Program-made: the position numbers and the translations under genes
DNA from: Flavobacteriales bacterium
Lineage (GTDB): Bacteria; Bacteroidota; Bacteroidia; Flavobacteriales_E; Vicingaceae
Reading direction: 5' to 3'
Assembly: GCA_018608405.1 (NCBI GenBank)
Contig: JABAZP010000036.1
Span: 62,001-126,000 of the forward strand
DNA: 64,000 nucleotides
The notes under the pieces: generated by a model
Seen by the model: only the letters and a program-made list of their open reading frames with translations
What the model was told of the DNA's origin: nothing
Databases searched by the model: none
Shown: positions 36,058 to 45,382 of the stretch, piece after piece
How positions within the stretch are numbered: the stretch's first letter is position 1
Layout of the letters: every line of letters begins with the position of its first letter

Positions 36058-37124
36058 AGTGTTTCAATCCAATTGTGCGTATCTTTTACTTTTCCGGTTT
36101 TTAGTTCCTCTAAGTACTGTTTCACTTTAGAAGAGAATTCCCACTTGGTGTAATCTGACAATTGTAATTGCTTTTCTTCATAGCCTAATACAGAGATAGG
36201 AGCGATAGTCGCTGCAGTTCCAACCCCAAATAATTCGCTAATTGTATTCTCTTCTATACCCTCAACAAGCTTAGTTACAGTAATTGGTCTTTCCACAACC
36301 TCATAGCCCCACTCTTCAGCTAACTGAAGAATACTTTTTCGGGTAATTCCGGGTAAAATAGTTTTGCCGTCCAATGGGGGCGTCAGTAGGGATTTGCCTT
36401 TAACTAGCATTAGGTTCATTGTTCCAGATTCCTCAAGGAATTGGTGATCTTTAGCATCAGTCCAAATAAGTTGGTCGTAACCTTCTTCTTGCGCTTTTTT
36501 TGCGGGTAGTAGAGATGCTGCGTAGTTACCTGCAGCCTTTGCAGCTCCAACTCCTCCTTTTGCCGCTCTTGAATAATGAGACTCTATCTTAACTTTTACA
36601 GCACCTGAGTAATAAGAAGCTGAAGGCGAGGTAATAATCATAAATTTATATGAACCGCTTGGCTTAACTCCTAGAAACGGATCATCTGCAATCATGAAAG
36701 GTCTTAGGTAAAGTGACATTCCAGCACCTACAGGAATCCAATCTTTGTCTAATTCAATCAATTGCCTCAACCCATCCATGAAGATGTCTTCAGGAATCTC
36801 AGGCATGCACATTCTTACAGCTGAGGCGTTTAGTCGCTTTAAATTTTCATCTGCTCGAAAAATAAAAACTTCTCCTGCTTCATTTTTATGTGCCTTTAGA
36901 CCTTCGAAGATTGCCTGGCCATAGTGAAAAACAGATGCTGCCGGAAAAAACTCTAGTGGCTGATATGGCATAATCTGGGGTGTTTTCCATGCTCTATCAT
37001 TATATTCCGCCATTAACATATGATCAGAAAAGTCTCTACCAAATTTTAAATTATCAAAGTTGATAGAAGAGAGCTTTGATTTGGTAATTTTTTGAACGGG
37101 AAAAGTAGAGTATTTCAAAGTCAT
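36054..37124 (-). CDS. ilvE: Branched-chain amino acid aminotransferase
   Basis: A 356-residue PLP fold-type IV aminotransferase for Leu, Ile and Val, of the long BCAT type found in eukaryotes and many Bacteroidota. Segments: FHYGQAIFEGLKAHKNEAGE, FRADENLKRLNASAVRM, LYLRPFMIADDPFLGVKPS, AAKGGVGAAKAAGNYAASL (with the PLP Lys), QLIWTDAKDHQFLEESGTMN and LFGVGTAATIAPIS. Length is normal. It is a single gene, with 95 bases of non-coding sequence upstream before the marR gene in the same orientation, and it converges with the SixA-like gene with overlapping stops. Confidence 0.95.
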   Translation of the reverse strand: MTLKYSTFPVQKITKSKLSSINFDNLKFGRDFSDHMLMAEYNDRAWKTPQIMPYQPLEFFPAASVFHYGQAIFEGLKAHKNEAGEVFIFRADENLKRLNASAVRMCMPEIPEDIFMDGLRQLIELDKDWIPVGAGMSLYLRPFMIADDPFLGVKPSGSYKFMIITSPSASYYSGAVKVKIESHYSRAAKGGVGAAKAAGNYAASLLPAKKAQEEGYDQLIWTDAKDHQFLEESGTMNLMLVKGKSLLTPPLDGKTILPGITRKSILQLAEEWGYEVVERPITVTKLVEGIEENTISELFGVGTAATIAPISVLGYEEKQLQLSDYTKWEFSSKVKQYLEELKTGKVKDTHNWIETL

Positions 37125-37219
37125 TATGTTTAGACGCGAAATTACCCATTACGCGACGATTTTGTGTGCCATCTGTTATTGCACTTTGTTAAAAGCTATT
37201 AACACAGTATTTATAAAGT

Positions 37220-37669
37220 TTATCCCCTTAGTTTATCTAAAAGGTCATTTAATTGTTTTGCTTCTTCTTCAGAAAGTGATTTGAAATTTGACTTTAAATC
37301 ATCTTCAGTGTCTTCTATCGCTTTTACAAGGTCTAACCCCTTCTGATTGATTACAATGTCTGCCTGTCGGCGATCGTCTTTATTTATTTTTCGCTGCACT
37401 AGCTTTTTATCAACTAGTTTGTCAATTAATCTGGAAACATTTGACATTTTATCAATCATACGATCGGAAATGGCATTAACGGAAATGTAATTGCTCTTTT
37501 GACCTCTCAAGATTCGTAAAACATTATATTGCTGATTGGTTATTCCAAAGGGCTTTAATTGCTTCGCAATTAGATTTGTAATCCACTTACCTGTAAATAG
37601 TTGATTAATCATCAACTTGTTAATTTCATCTTTAAATTTATTTTGTTTTATCTCTTTCTCAATCTCCAT
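37220..37669 (-). CDS. MarR family transcriptional regulator
   Basis: A 149-residue winged-helix repressor or activator of the MarR family. The DNA-binding core is QYNVLRILRGQKSNYISVNAISDRMIDKMSNVSRLIDKLVDKKLVQRKINKDDRRQADI (cited in part: recognition helix about residues 68-84, wing with KDDRRQ at about 97-102). The C-terminal coiled helix ends in LSEEEAKQLNDLLDKL. Its ligand and targets are unknown. It is divergent from a UbiA prenyltransferase gene across 91 bases, the usual arrangement for a regulator and its target, so control of that gene is a reasonable inference. Confidence 0.92.
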   Translation of the reverse strand: MEIEKEIKQNKFKDEINKLMINQLFTGKWITNLIAKQLKPFGITNQQYNVLRILRGQKSNYISVNAISDRMIDKMSNVSRLIDKLVDKKLVQRKINKDDRRQADIVINQKGLDLVKAIEDTEDDLKSNFKSLSEEEAKQLNDLLDKLRG

Positions 37670-37760
37670 TGTAAATTTTTTACAAATATATGTAGATACA
37701 GATAATGTATGTTACTATTCAATATCTTACTTTGAGTACCTTCGTAATAAATTATCTTCC

Positions 37761-38606
37761 ATGCTTGACGCGTTAAAGTTAATGCGAATTCCCTTCTCTA
37801 TTTTCTTAATGCCGGTATTTTGGTTCGCATTAATTCCAATAGAAGACATTCCAATAGCTAAAAGTGTTTTTATTTTTTTCCTTATCCATGTGTTAATTTA
37901 TCCGGCGAGCAACGGTTATAATTCATACTTCGATAAAGATGAAGGGAGTATCGGGGGACTAAAAACACCTCCAAAGGTTAATCGGCATTTATTTCCCATG
38001 GTAGTTACTTTTGATATCATTGCAATCGTATGTGCCTTTCTGCTCTCAATTCATTTTGGCTGGATGTGTGTTATTTACATTGCTGTAAGTAAGGCCTATA
38101 GTTGGGATAAAATACGTTTGAAAAGATTGCCAATTTTAAGCACGTTAGTAGTTACTTTCTTTCAGGGTTTTTTTATGTTTTACACTGTACAAGTTGGTTT
38201 GGGGTTTTATAATTGGGACAATGTAAATCTATTTTTTGCAGTTGCTTCTTCTCTATTTCTGTTAGGATCTTATCCATTAACACAAGTTTATCAGCACGAC
38301 GAGGATTCAGAAAGGGGTGATCTAACAGTAAGTTTAATGTTGGGAATTAAAGGAACTTTCATTTTTTCATCAATCGCTTTTTTGTTAGGAACATTACTTT
38401 TGGGCTATTCATTTGTTCAACAGGGTAATGTGAAAGACTTTTATCTTTTCCTTCTTTTGGGAGGGCCTATTTTAGGGTACTTTAGCTATTGGTTTAGGTT
38501 AATTGTAAAAGATGAAAATAAGGCAGACTTTGAACACAGTATGAAGATGAATATTATTTCTTCAATTTGTTTAAGCGCAGCATTCATTTGCATTATGATT
38601 TTCTAG
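37761..38606 (+). CDS. UbiA family prenyltransferase (second copy)
   Basis: A 281-residue polytopic membrane protein with UbiA motifs: NGYNSYFDKDEGSIGGL (about residue 52) and QVYQHDEDSERGDLTVSLML (about 177), with about eight hydrophobic helices. It is distant from the copy at 21.0-22.0 kb. The substrate is unknown; quinone, carotenoid or heme-type prenylation are all possible. The ATG at 37761 is preferred over in-frame starts further upstream, which would overlap the divergent marR gene. The L,D-transpeptidase gene starts 2 bases after the stop. Confidence 0.85.
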   Translation: MLDALKLMRIPFSIFLMPVFWFALIPIEDIPIAKSVFIFFLIHVLIYPASNGYNSYFDKDEGSIGGLKTPPKVNRHLFPMVVTFDIIAIVCAFLLSIHFGWMCVIYIAVSKAYSWDKIRLKRLPILSTLVVTFFQGFFMFYTVQVGLGFYNWDNVNLFFAVASSLFLLGSYPLTQVYQHDEDSERGDLTVSLMLGIKGTFIFSSIAFLLGTLLLGYSFVQQGNVKDFYLFLLLGGPILGYFSYWFRLIVKDENKADFEHSMKMNIISSICLSAAFICIMIF

Positions 38607-38608
38607 CT

Positions 38609-39307
38609 ATGAAAAACGTACTCGTTATATTGTTTATTTCCGGCATATTCTTCAGCCATCCGCTGAAAGCAGAAAACTGCATAACAAAACCAAGTACTAA
38701 TTCTTTTCTATTAGGGTCTATTTACAATCAGCTAAAAGGAGAGAAGAAACCTGAGTTTTCGCTTTTTGAAAAGGCTTATTTGGGATATATTGATCTAAAG
38801 TTAAGCGGGTTGCTTCCATTTAGTAAAAATATTATAAGTATTATAGATTTTCGCCTTCCCTCCATCAAAAAACGGTTTTGGGTCATTGATTTAAAATCTA
38901 AGACAGTATTGTATCATACGTATGTGGCTCATGGGGAAAACTCAGGAGGAAAATATGCCATTGACTTTTCCAATAGCGAAGGGTCGCATCAGAGTAGCCT
39001 TGGGTTTTACAAGACAGAGGAGACTTACTTTGGAAAAAATGGATTGTCCCTTCGCTTAAAGGGGTTAGAGCACGGATTTAATACAAATGCTCGAGACCGA
39101 TATGTGGTTCTTCATGGCGCCACTTATGCTACTGAAGAGTATATTAGAGAGAATGGAGTTCTGGGTAATAGTGAGGGATGCCCTGCAATCCCAACGGGTC
39201 TGCATGTCCCAATTATTAATTTAACTAAAGAAGGTACTTGCTTATTTATTTATTTCCCAGATGCTAGTTACCTCGAGAGTTCAACTTTTATTTTAGATGA
39301 CTTATAA
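38609..39307 (+). CDS. L,D-transpeptidase catalytic-domain protein (YkuD_2 type)
   Basis: A 232-residue exported protein of the murein L,D-transpeptidase catalytic family. It has a signal peptide (about 1-22) and a catalytic domain with HGENSGGKYAIDFSNSEGSH (about residues 110-129), SSLGFYKTEETY, LKGLEHGFNTNARDRYVVLH (with the catalytic His in VVLHGA) and the nucleophile Cys in NSEGCPAIP (about 192). These motifs match proteins that crosslink peptidoglycan or attach lipoproteins. The ATG at 38609 yields a clean signal peptide. An in-frame start at 38567 lies inside the UbiA gene. A lipoprotein-like broken gene follows 9 bases on. Confidence 0.87.
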   Translation: MKNVLVILFISGIFFSHPLKAENCITKPSTNSFLLGSIYNQLKGEKKPEFSLFEKAYLGYIDLKLSGLLPFSKNIISIIDFRLPSIKKRFWVIDLKSKTVLYHTYVAHGENSGGKYAIDFSNSEGSHQSSLGFYKTEETYFGKNGLSLRLKGLEHGFNTNARDRYVVLHGATYATEEYIRENGVLGNSEGCPAIPTGLHVPIINLTKEGTCLFIYFPDASYLESSTFILDDL

Positions 39308-39316
39308 TTAAACAGA

Positions 39317-39912
39317 ATGAAGAATCAATTTTTAACCATTGTATCGATATCCTTTGTGCTTGTATTCCTTCATTCTTGTTCGGTTGTTAAAACCCCGCTG
39401 GCAAGTACTAACTTTAAAAGGTAAAATACAACAGTCATTTGAATCTTTCCACGTCAAAGTCAGAAAGCAAAGAAACGGCTAGGGCAGAGAAGAGGTTACC
39501 TAAAACAGTTCAAAGTTTTTCAAAAGAAAAGATAATACCGAAAGTACCTGCAGGCTATAGCAGCATAGCGAAAAATGTTAGCGATAACTCGTTGTTTAAA
39601 GAAGAATTTGAAATTGAGTCAGCAGAGAAATCGATAAAGCGAAAAGGGCTTCTAAAAAACATTTCAGAAATAGAAGTAACTGAAAATTTGGTAAATAAAA
39701 ATGCTGTCCTTTTACAACAAAACGACTATTGGTGGGAAGATGATATTGAAGACTGGCCTTGGCTAGAAATTGCATTAGCCATTATTGCGGTGTTGGTTAT
39801 AGCAATTGTAGTTACTATACTCGTGAGCTTAATTGGAGGTTTGGTGTCTAGCCTATTTGGTCTAATTTTATTGATAGCTTTAGCATACATTTTATATACC
39901 CTTTGGTTTTAA
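39317..39912 (+). pseudogene. Small lipoprotein with C-terminal membrane segment, interrupted by a -1 frameshift
   Basis: A 35-codon frame at 39317-39424 encodes a lipoprotein signal (FVLVFLHSCSVVKT) and stops at TAA 39422-39424. The frame one base back continues immediately (GTA AAA TAC AAC AGT CAT TTG from 39421) into a Lys/Ser/Glu-rich region of about 110 residues and a strongly hydrophobic end of about 50 residues (two helices, LEIALAIIAVLVIAIVVTIL and the next). Bacteroidota have many small lipoproteins with the same layout, a Cys-x-V leader, an 'FxKRKY' stretch and C-terminal helices, so the two parts are likely one gene of about 198 codons. No slippery sequence was seen. A bidirectional terminator follows. 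Confidence 0.65.
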
Positions 39913-39931
39913 ACGCTAAAGTAAGGTGAAC

Positions 39932-39968
39932 TAAAAAGCCCTTTCTGATTCGTCAGAAAGGGCTTTTA
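39932..39968. terminator. Bidirectional terminator before groEL
   Basis: A 15-bp stem AAAAGCCCTTTCTGA with its complement and a TTCG loop, flanked by A and T runs, lies between convergent genes. It serves the small lipoprotein gene and groEL. Confidence 0.88.
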
Positions 39969-39996
39969 ATTTTTGGTTTGGTTTTGGCAGAAATGA

Positions 39997-41652
<1,656 letters not shown>

Positions 41653-41666
41653 TTAAATTTTAGATA

Positions 41667-41942
41667 TTAAACAATAGCGAATAAATCAGACTCTCTCATA
41701 ATTAAGTAGTCTTTTCCTTCGATGTTAATTTCAGTGCCGGCAAATTTGCCATACAGCACAGTATCGCCTTCTTTAACCGTCATTGGTTCATCTGGCTTAC
41801 CGTTACCTACAGCAACAATTTTTCCTTTTTGAGGCTTCTCTTTTGCTGTATCCGGAATAATAATTCCTCCAGCTGTTTTTTCTTCCGCTGCAGCAGGTTC
41901 AACAAGAACTCGATCTGCTAAAGGTTTTACATTTACTGACAT
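41667..41942 (-). CDS. groES: Co-chaperonin GroES
   Basis: A 91-residue lid subunit of the GroEL chamber. It has the N-terminal [20 protein letters not shown] with a shortened mobile loop ([16 protein letters not shown]), the roof loop [16 protein letters not shown] and the end [12 protein letters not shown]. It is the first gene of groESL. The 187 bases upstream contain no TAnnTTTG box, but hold a sigma-54-like sequence, a CTGAAA-ATA-TTTCAG palindrome (42022-42036) and the palindrome shared with dnaK. No CIRCE (HrcA) operator was found. Confidence 0.97.
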   Translation of the reverse strand: MSVNVKPLADRVLVEPAAAEEKTAGGIIIPDTAKEKPQKGKIVAVGNGKPDEPMTVKEGDTVLYGKFAGTEINIEGKDYLIMRESDLFAIV

Positions 41943-41984
41943 ATTTTAAGTTTTAAGTTAGTTTTTTTTAACGAATTCCCTTAA

Positions 41985-42001
41985 GTCATAATTCGTGCCA
42001 A
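41985..42001 (-). promoter_or_regulatory. Candidate groES promoter, sigma-54-like -24/-12 sequence
   Basis: On the minus strand, TTGGCACGAATTATGAC carries a perfect TTGGCACG -24 block followed at correct spacing by ATGAC in place of TTGCA. It lies 43 bases before the groES ATG. No housekeeping TAnnTTTG box exists between 41943 and 42081. Confidence 0.4.
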
Positions 42002-42051
42002 TAGGTAAAGGCTGCCAATTGCTGAAAATATTTCAGTTTAGTAAATCAACG

Positions 42052-42068
42052 TGTCAGCTAAAGTGACA
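42052..42068 (-). promoter_or_regulatory. Palindrome shared with the dnaK upstream region
   Basis: TGTCAGCTAAAGTGACA, on the minus strand CTGTCAC-N6-TGACA, occurs 110 bases before groES and about 51 bases before the -24-like block. A third half-site TGACA follows at 42072-42076. It is a candidate activator or repressor site. Confidence 0.4.
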
Positions 42069-42077
42069 GTTTGACAA

Positions 42078-42110
42078 CAAAAAAAGCCACACCGGTAGGG
42101 TGTGGCTTTT
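42078..42110 (-). terminator. Terminator after secG
   Basis: A 12-bp perfect stem AAAAGCCACACC (42082-42093) with its complement (42099-42110), a 5-base loop and seven T on the minus strand, 20 bases past the secG stop. It closes the miaB-secG operon. Confidence 0.88.
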
Positions 42111-42129
42111 AAATTTTATGGTGCCTTTA

Positions 42130-42480
42130 CTACTCCGGTGCCGAACTTGGGTCAGCAGGAACTTCTTCATTTGTAACCGGTGCTTGAGAAGCAGGAATCA
42201 CAATTTGATTGGCTTCATTCTGTAGCTCCGATTCCACTGTGTCAATTTGAACAGCTTCATTTCGGTTGATAGTTGCTGAAGAAAGAATACTAAGAACGAT
42301 TAGCGCAATGCCTAATGTCCACGTAGCTTTTTCTAGAAAGTCTGTCGTTTTTCGAACTCCCATTACCTGATTAGAAGAAGAGAAGTTAGAAGCCAAACCA
42401 CCTTTAGGGTTCTGAACCAAAATCACCAAAATCAGTAATACTGCAATGATGAAGACTAAAACGGATACAATAATGTACAT
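42130..42480 (-). CDS. secG: Preprotein translocase subunit SecG
   Basis: A 116-residue SecG, the small two-helix subunit of the SecYEG channel. First helix MYIIVSVLVFIIAVLLILVI, the conserved loop VQNPKGGLASNF, MGVRKTTDFLEKATW, and second helix (about 52-70). A Gln/Glu/Pro/Ala-rich cytoplasmic or periplasmic tail follows, as in other Bacteroidota. It is the last gene of the miaB-activator-lptE-unknown-secG operon, 6 bases after the unknown gene, and is followed by a strong terminator. Confidence 0.95.
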   Translation of the reverse strand: MYIIVSVLVFIIAVLLILVILVQNPKGGLASNFSSSNQVMGVRKTTDFLEKATWTLGIALIVLSILSSATINRNEAVQIDTVESELQNEANQIVIPASQAPVTNEEVPADPSSAPE

Positions 42481-42486
42481 TTTCTT

Positions 42487-43584
42487 TTATGTGTTTAATT
42501 GAATTTTAATTTCTTTAATTCGGGCTGCAAAATAACTGCTTTTTTCGGGATATTTCAACTGTAATTTTTCAAAAGCTTTTATTGCCTTTTCGAAGTGCTC
42601 TTGATCGGCATAAATATTTGCCAAGGTTTCCGTCATTAAGTCATCGTCTTCTTGTACACTTAGTCGAGCCATTTTAATAGGTGAGTAGAAACTCGCTTTT
42701 TCCTTATTGCTCTCGAAAACAGTTGTATTAGAAGTGGTTTGTTGATCACTTTCCTCTTCCGTTCTTAATTCTTCAAACTTAGACTGGGGCACATCTAGTG
42801 CTCTTAACCACCCTGTAAAGGAGTTGCTATCGCCGGCAGCATTAATTGTTAAATTAGGATCTTTTTCTTCCTTGAAATCCTCTGTTTTTATTATTCTTAT
42901 CGCCGTATTGTCTGAATTTTCTGCACTTAAACTATCAATATCAGGAATTTCGTCGGAAACATTTTGAAGTATAGAGTTGCTAACAGCTGAACTTAAAATT
43001 TGATTTTCTAACGTGTCAAACTCCGCATTGCTGCTGTTTTTAATTTTACTGAAGTCAATGTTAAGTTTCTCCTCTTGTGCAACTGCTGACTTCTCTTCAA
43101 AATGATCACCTACCTCATTATCTTGCTGATTTAAATTTGTTGGAGTTTCTACATGGGCTGTTACACTGTCAAGCTGTTGCTCCTCCAATTCATCTTCCGG
43201 TAGTTCTTTAGTAAAAGTTGAAACTTGTGCTAAAAGTGGCTCACCTTGTGATGAATTCTGGGGTTCTTCCGAAATTGCTGATGTTTCAACATGCTCAAGA
43301 GTATAGTATTCTGGTATTACTTCTACTTCTTCATTCATAGAAACTGAAGGTGTAAATAACAAGCTGTGCAGATGTTTGCGGCTTGCCGCATAAGCAGCAG
43401 TTCTTTTTAAGCTACTTTCAAAATTTAAATTTTCGCTGCTATGATATGCCTTGGTAAGCAGCATTTGGGCACTCTGAAAGTACGGATAGTCCTGAACAAT
43501 CTCATTAAGACTTACAATAGAATGAGCTCCAACGGCAGTGGGCTGCTTTAAATAGGAAATAAAGGTTGACTTGTTTACTACCAA
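42487..43584 (-). CDS. Conserved-looking protein of unknown function between lptE and secG
   Basis: A 365-residue protein with no signal peptide or membrane helix. An N-terminal helical region (about 1-90: [44 protein letters not shown]) precedes a long acidic, low-complexity Ser/Glu/Gln/Asn region (about 95-310). The C-terminal helical part (about 310-365) has [26 protein letters not shown], cited in part, which looks like one TPR unit. It overlaps lptE by 7 bases and precedes secG by 6. The two ends look like folded scaffold contacts joined by a disordered tether; a role in envelope assembly is suggested by position only. Confidence 0.75.
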   Translation of the reverse strand: MVVNKSTFISYLKQPTAVGAHSIVSLNEIVQDYPYFQSAQMLLTKAYHSSENLNFESSLKRTAAYAASRKHLHSLLFTPSVSMNEEVEVIPEYYTLEHVETSAISEEPQNSSQGEPLLAQVSTFTKELPEDELEEQQLDSVTAHVETPTNLNQQDNEVGDHFEEKSAVAQEEKLNIDFSKIKNSSNAEFDTLENQILSSAVSNSILQNVSDEIPDIDSLSAENSDNTAIRIIKTEDFKEEKDPNLTINAAGDSNSFTGWLRALDVPQSKFEELRTEEESDQQTTSNTTVFESNKEKASFYSPIKMARLSVQEDDDLMTETLANIYADQEHFEKAIKAFEKLQLKYPEKSSYFAARIKEIKIQLNT

Positions 43585-44090
43585 TTTGTTACTGCTTTAT
43601 TAAAAATGTCTTGCGTTAGCTGTTCATTTATTGCATTGATTAACTCTTCTTCGCTGGAAGCAAGGTCTTCATTAGCCGGTAAATCTTCGAAGCGAGAGAA
43701 GCTAGACTCGAAACTTTGCTTTTCATCGTTGGTGTTCGTAAACTTTACCTTAACGGTCATTGTAACCCTAGTTAGTGCAGCTTGTTCGTTTCCTTGAATA
43801 GCTACCGGATTATTGTTGTAGTCACTAATATATCCTTCAAATTGAAGGTCTCCATCACTTTTTACTAGCACCAAATTTGTTTGAGCTATAAATATATCTT
43901 TCAATGCTTCGGTAAACAATTGACCCGAGTTGGGCGGGGCTAAACTTGCATTGATTGCAAAGAAGTCGACAGATACCGTTTTAACTTCTGGAGCAATTGA
44001 AGCACCGGTAAACGAAAAAGAAGCTTTACAAGCCGATAAAATAACGGCCGTAATAAGCATTAAAAAACCTACTTGTTTGCTATTTCTCAT
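43578..44090 (-). CDS. lptE: LptE-like LPS assembly lipoprotein
   Basis: A 170-residue outer-membrane lipoprotein. The signal peptide ends in lipobox LSAC (Cys20), followed by the family start [44 protein letters not shown] and [11 protein letters not shown]. This matches the Bacteroidota 'LptE family' (LPS assembly plug that works with LptD). Sequence similarity to E. coli LptE is low, and the name rests on fold and context. It overlaps the activator gene by 4 bases and the next gene by 7, deep within a translationally coupled operon. Confidence 0.88.
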   Translation of the reverse strand: MRNSKQVGFLMLITAVILSACKASFSFTGASIAPEVKTVSVDFFAINASLAPPNSGQLFTEALKDIFIAQTNLVLVKSDGDLQFEGYISDYNNNPVAIQGNEQAALTRVTMTVKVKFTNTNDEKQSFESSFSRFEDLPANEDLASSEEELINAINEQLTQDIFNKAVTNW

Positions 44091-45382
44091 TGTTCAATTT
44101 CATATTCTTTAATCTTCCGGTACAAAGTACGTTCCGAAATTCCTAAATCTTCCGCAGCATATTTTCTTTTTCCACCATGTTTCTCTAAGGCTTTCTTAAT
44201 TAGTTTCTGCTCCGTGTCAGAAATTGAAAGCGATTCCTCTTCTTGTTCAATTACAATTTCTTGATAATCGTCTTTTTCTTCTGAGGCGTCATTTTTATAA
44301 TTAACGGCTTCGTCTGTGAAGTTAGACTCACTTCTCTGTACTGGTTTTTCTTCACTGAATTGAGCAAGCTCTAATCTTTTTTCGAGTGAACTTATGCTAT
44401 CTTGCCCACCATATAGTCGTTCAAAAACCTGATCATTAATTTCATCCTTATTTGGCTTTGAATCAGATTTAATAACTTGGAAAACAACCTTTTTTAAATC
44501 TGCAACATCTTTTTTCATATCAAAAAGTACCTTGTATAAGATGTCGCGCTCTGTCATGCCTTCTTTGTCCCCACTGTAAATCACAGGTAACGAAGCTTCG
44601 CTATTTTCAGGCAAATAATTCAGTAGTACTTCTGCTGTGATCAACTTATTTTTTTCAATCACAGAGATTTGCTCAGTAACGTTTTTCAATTGTCTGACAT
44701 TACCAGGCCACCTATATTTCAGCAAAAGCACCCTTGCTTCTTCTGTTAACTGAACGGAAGGCATTCTGTATTTGTCGGCAAAATCTGCAGAAAACTTTCT
44801 AAACAATAAATGAATATCATCCTTTCGGACGCGCAGTGGGGGAACTTCAATTGGCACAGTATTTAATCGATAAAATAAATCTTCTCTAAATTTATTTTCA
44901 TTAATTGCTTGAGGAATATTGACATTCGTTGCTGCCGTAATTCGAACGTTTGTTTTTTGTGGCTTTGAGCTACCAACCTTTAAAAACTCTCCTGTTTCTA
45001 ATACTCGCAATAGTCGGACTTGAGTTGTCAGTGGAAGCTCTGCCACTTCGTCTAAAAATATCGTTCCTCCATCGGCTACTTCAAAATATCCTTTTCGTGT
45101 CTCGGTTGCCCCGGTAAAAGAACCTTTTTCATGACCAAATAATTCAGAATCAATGGTTCCTTCAGGAATTGCTCCGCAGTTAACTGCAATGTACTTATTG
45201 TGTTTTCTCGCACTTAGCTGATGTATGATTTGGGGTGTATTCTCTTTCCCCGAACCACTTTCCCCGGTAATTAAAACCGACAAATCTGTCGGTGCAACTT
45301 GCACCGCAATATCAATAGCTCTGTTTAGTTGTTCGGAATGTCCAATAATTCCAAACCGCTGTTTAATTTGTTCAATTGTCAT
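44087..45382 (-). CDS. Sigma-54-interacting transcriptional activator without a receiver domain
   Basis: A 431-residue bacterial enhancer-binding protein. The AAA+ domain starts almost at the N-terminus: Walker A GESGSGKE (about 40-47), the sigma-54 contact loop GSFTGA (about 88-93, usual GAFTGA), Walker B GGTIFLDEV, and the R-finger region FREDLFYRLN. A helical, acidic linker (about 255-390) and a C-terminal Fis-type helix-turn-helix (KYAAEDLGISERTLYRKIKE) follow. No receiver, GAF or PAS sensor is present, so activity must be controlled by other means. It sits between miaB (1-base overlap) and lptE (4-base overlap). Targets are unknown; sigma-54-like sequences occur upstream of groES and dnaK in this window. 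Confidence 0.93.
   Translation of the reverse strand: MTIEQIKQRFGIIGHSEQLNRAIDIAVQVAPTDLSVLITGESGSGKENTPQIIHQLSARKHNKYIAVNCGAIPEGTIDSELFGHEKGSFTGATETRKGYFEVADGGTIFLDEVAELPLTTQVRLLRVLETGEFLKVGSSKPQKTNVRITAATNVNIPQAINENKFREDLFYRLNTVPIEVPPLRVRKDDIHLLFRKFSADFADKYRMPSVQLTEEARVLLLKYRWPGNVRQLKNVTEQISVIEKNKLITAEVLLNYLPENSEASLPVIYSGDKEGMTERDILYKVLFDMKKDVADLKKVVFQVIKSDSKPNKDEINDQVFERLYGGQDSISSLEKRLELAQFSEEKPVQRSESNFTDEAVNYKNDASEEKDDYQEIVIEQEEESLSISDTEQKLIKKALEKHGGKRKYAAEDLGISERTLYRKIKEYEIEQ

Noticed and set aside
41943-42129. A CIRCE operator for HrcA upstream of groES
   Set aside because: No TTAGCACTC / GAGTGCTAA pair is present.
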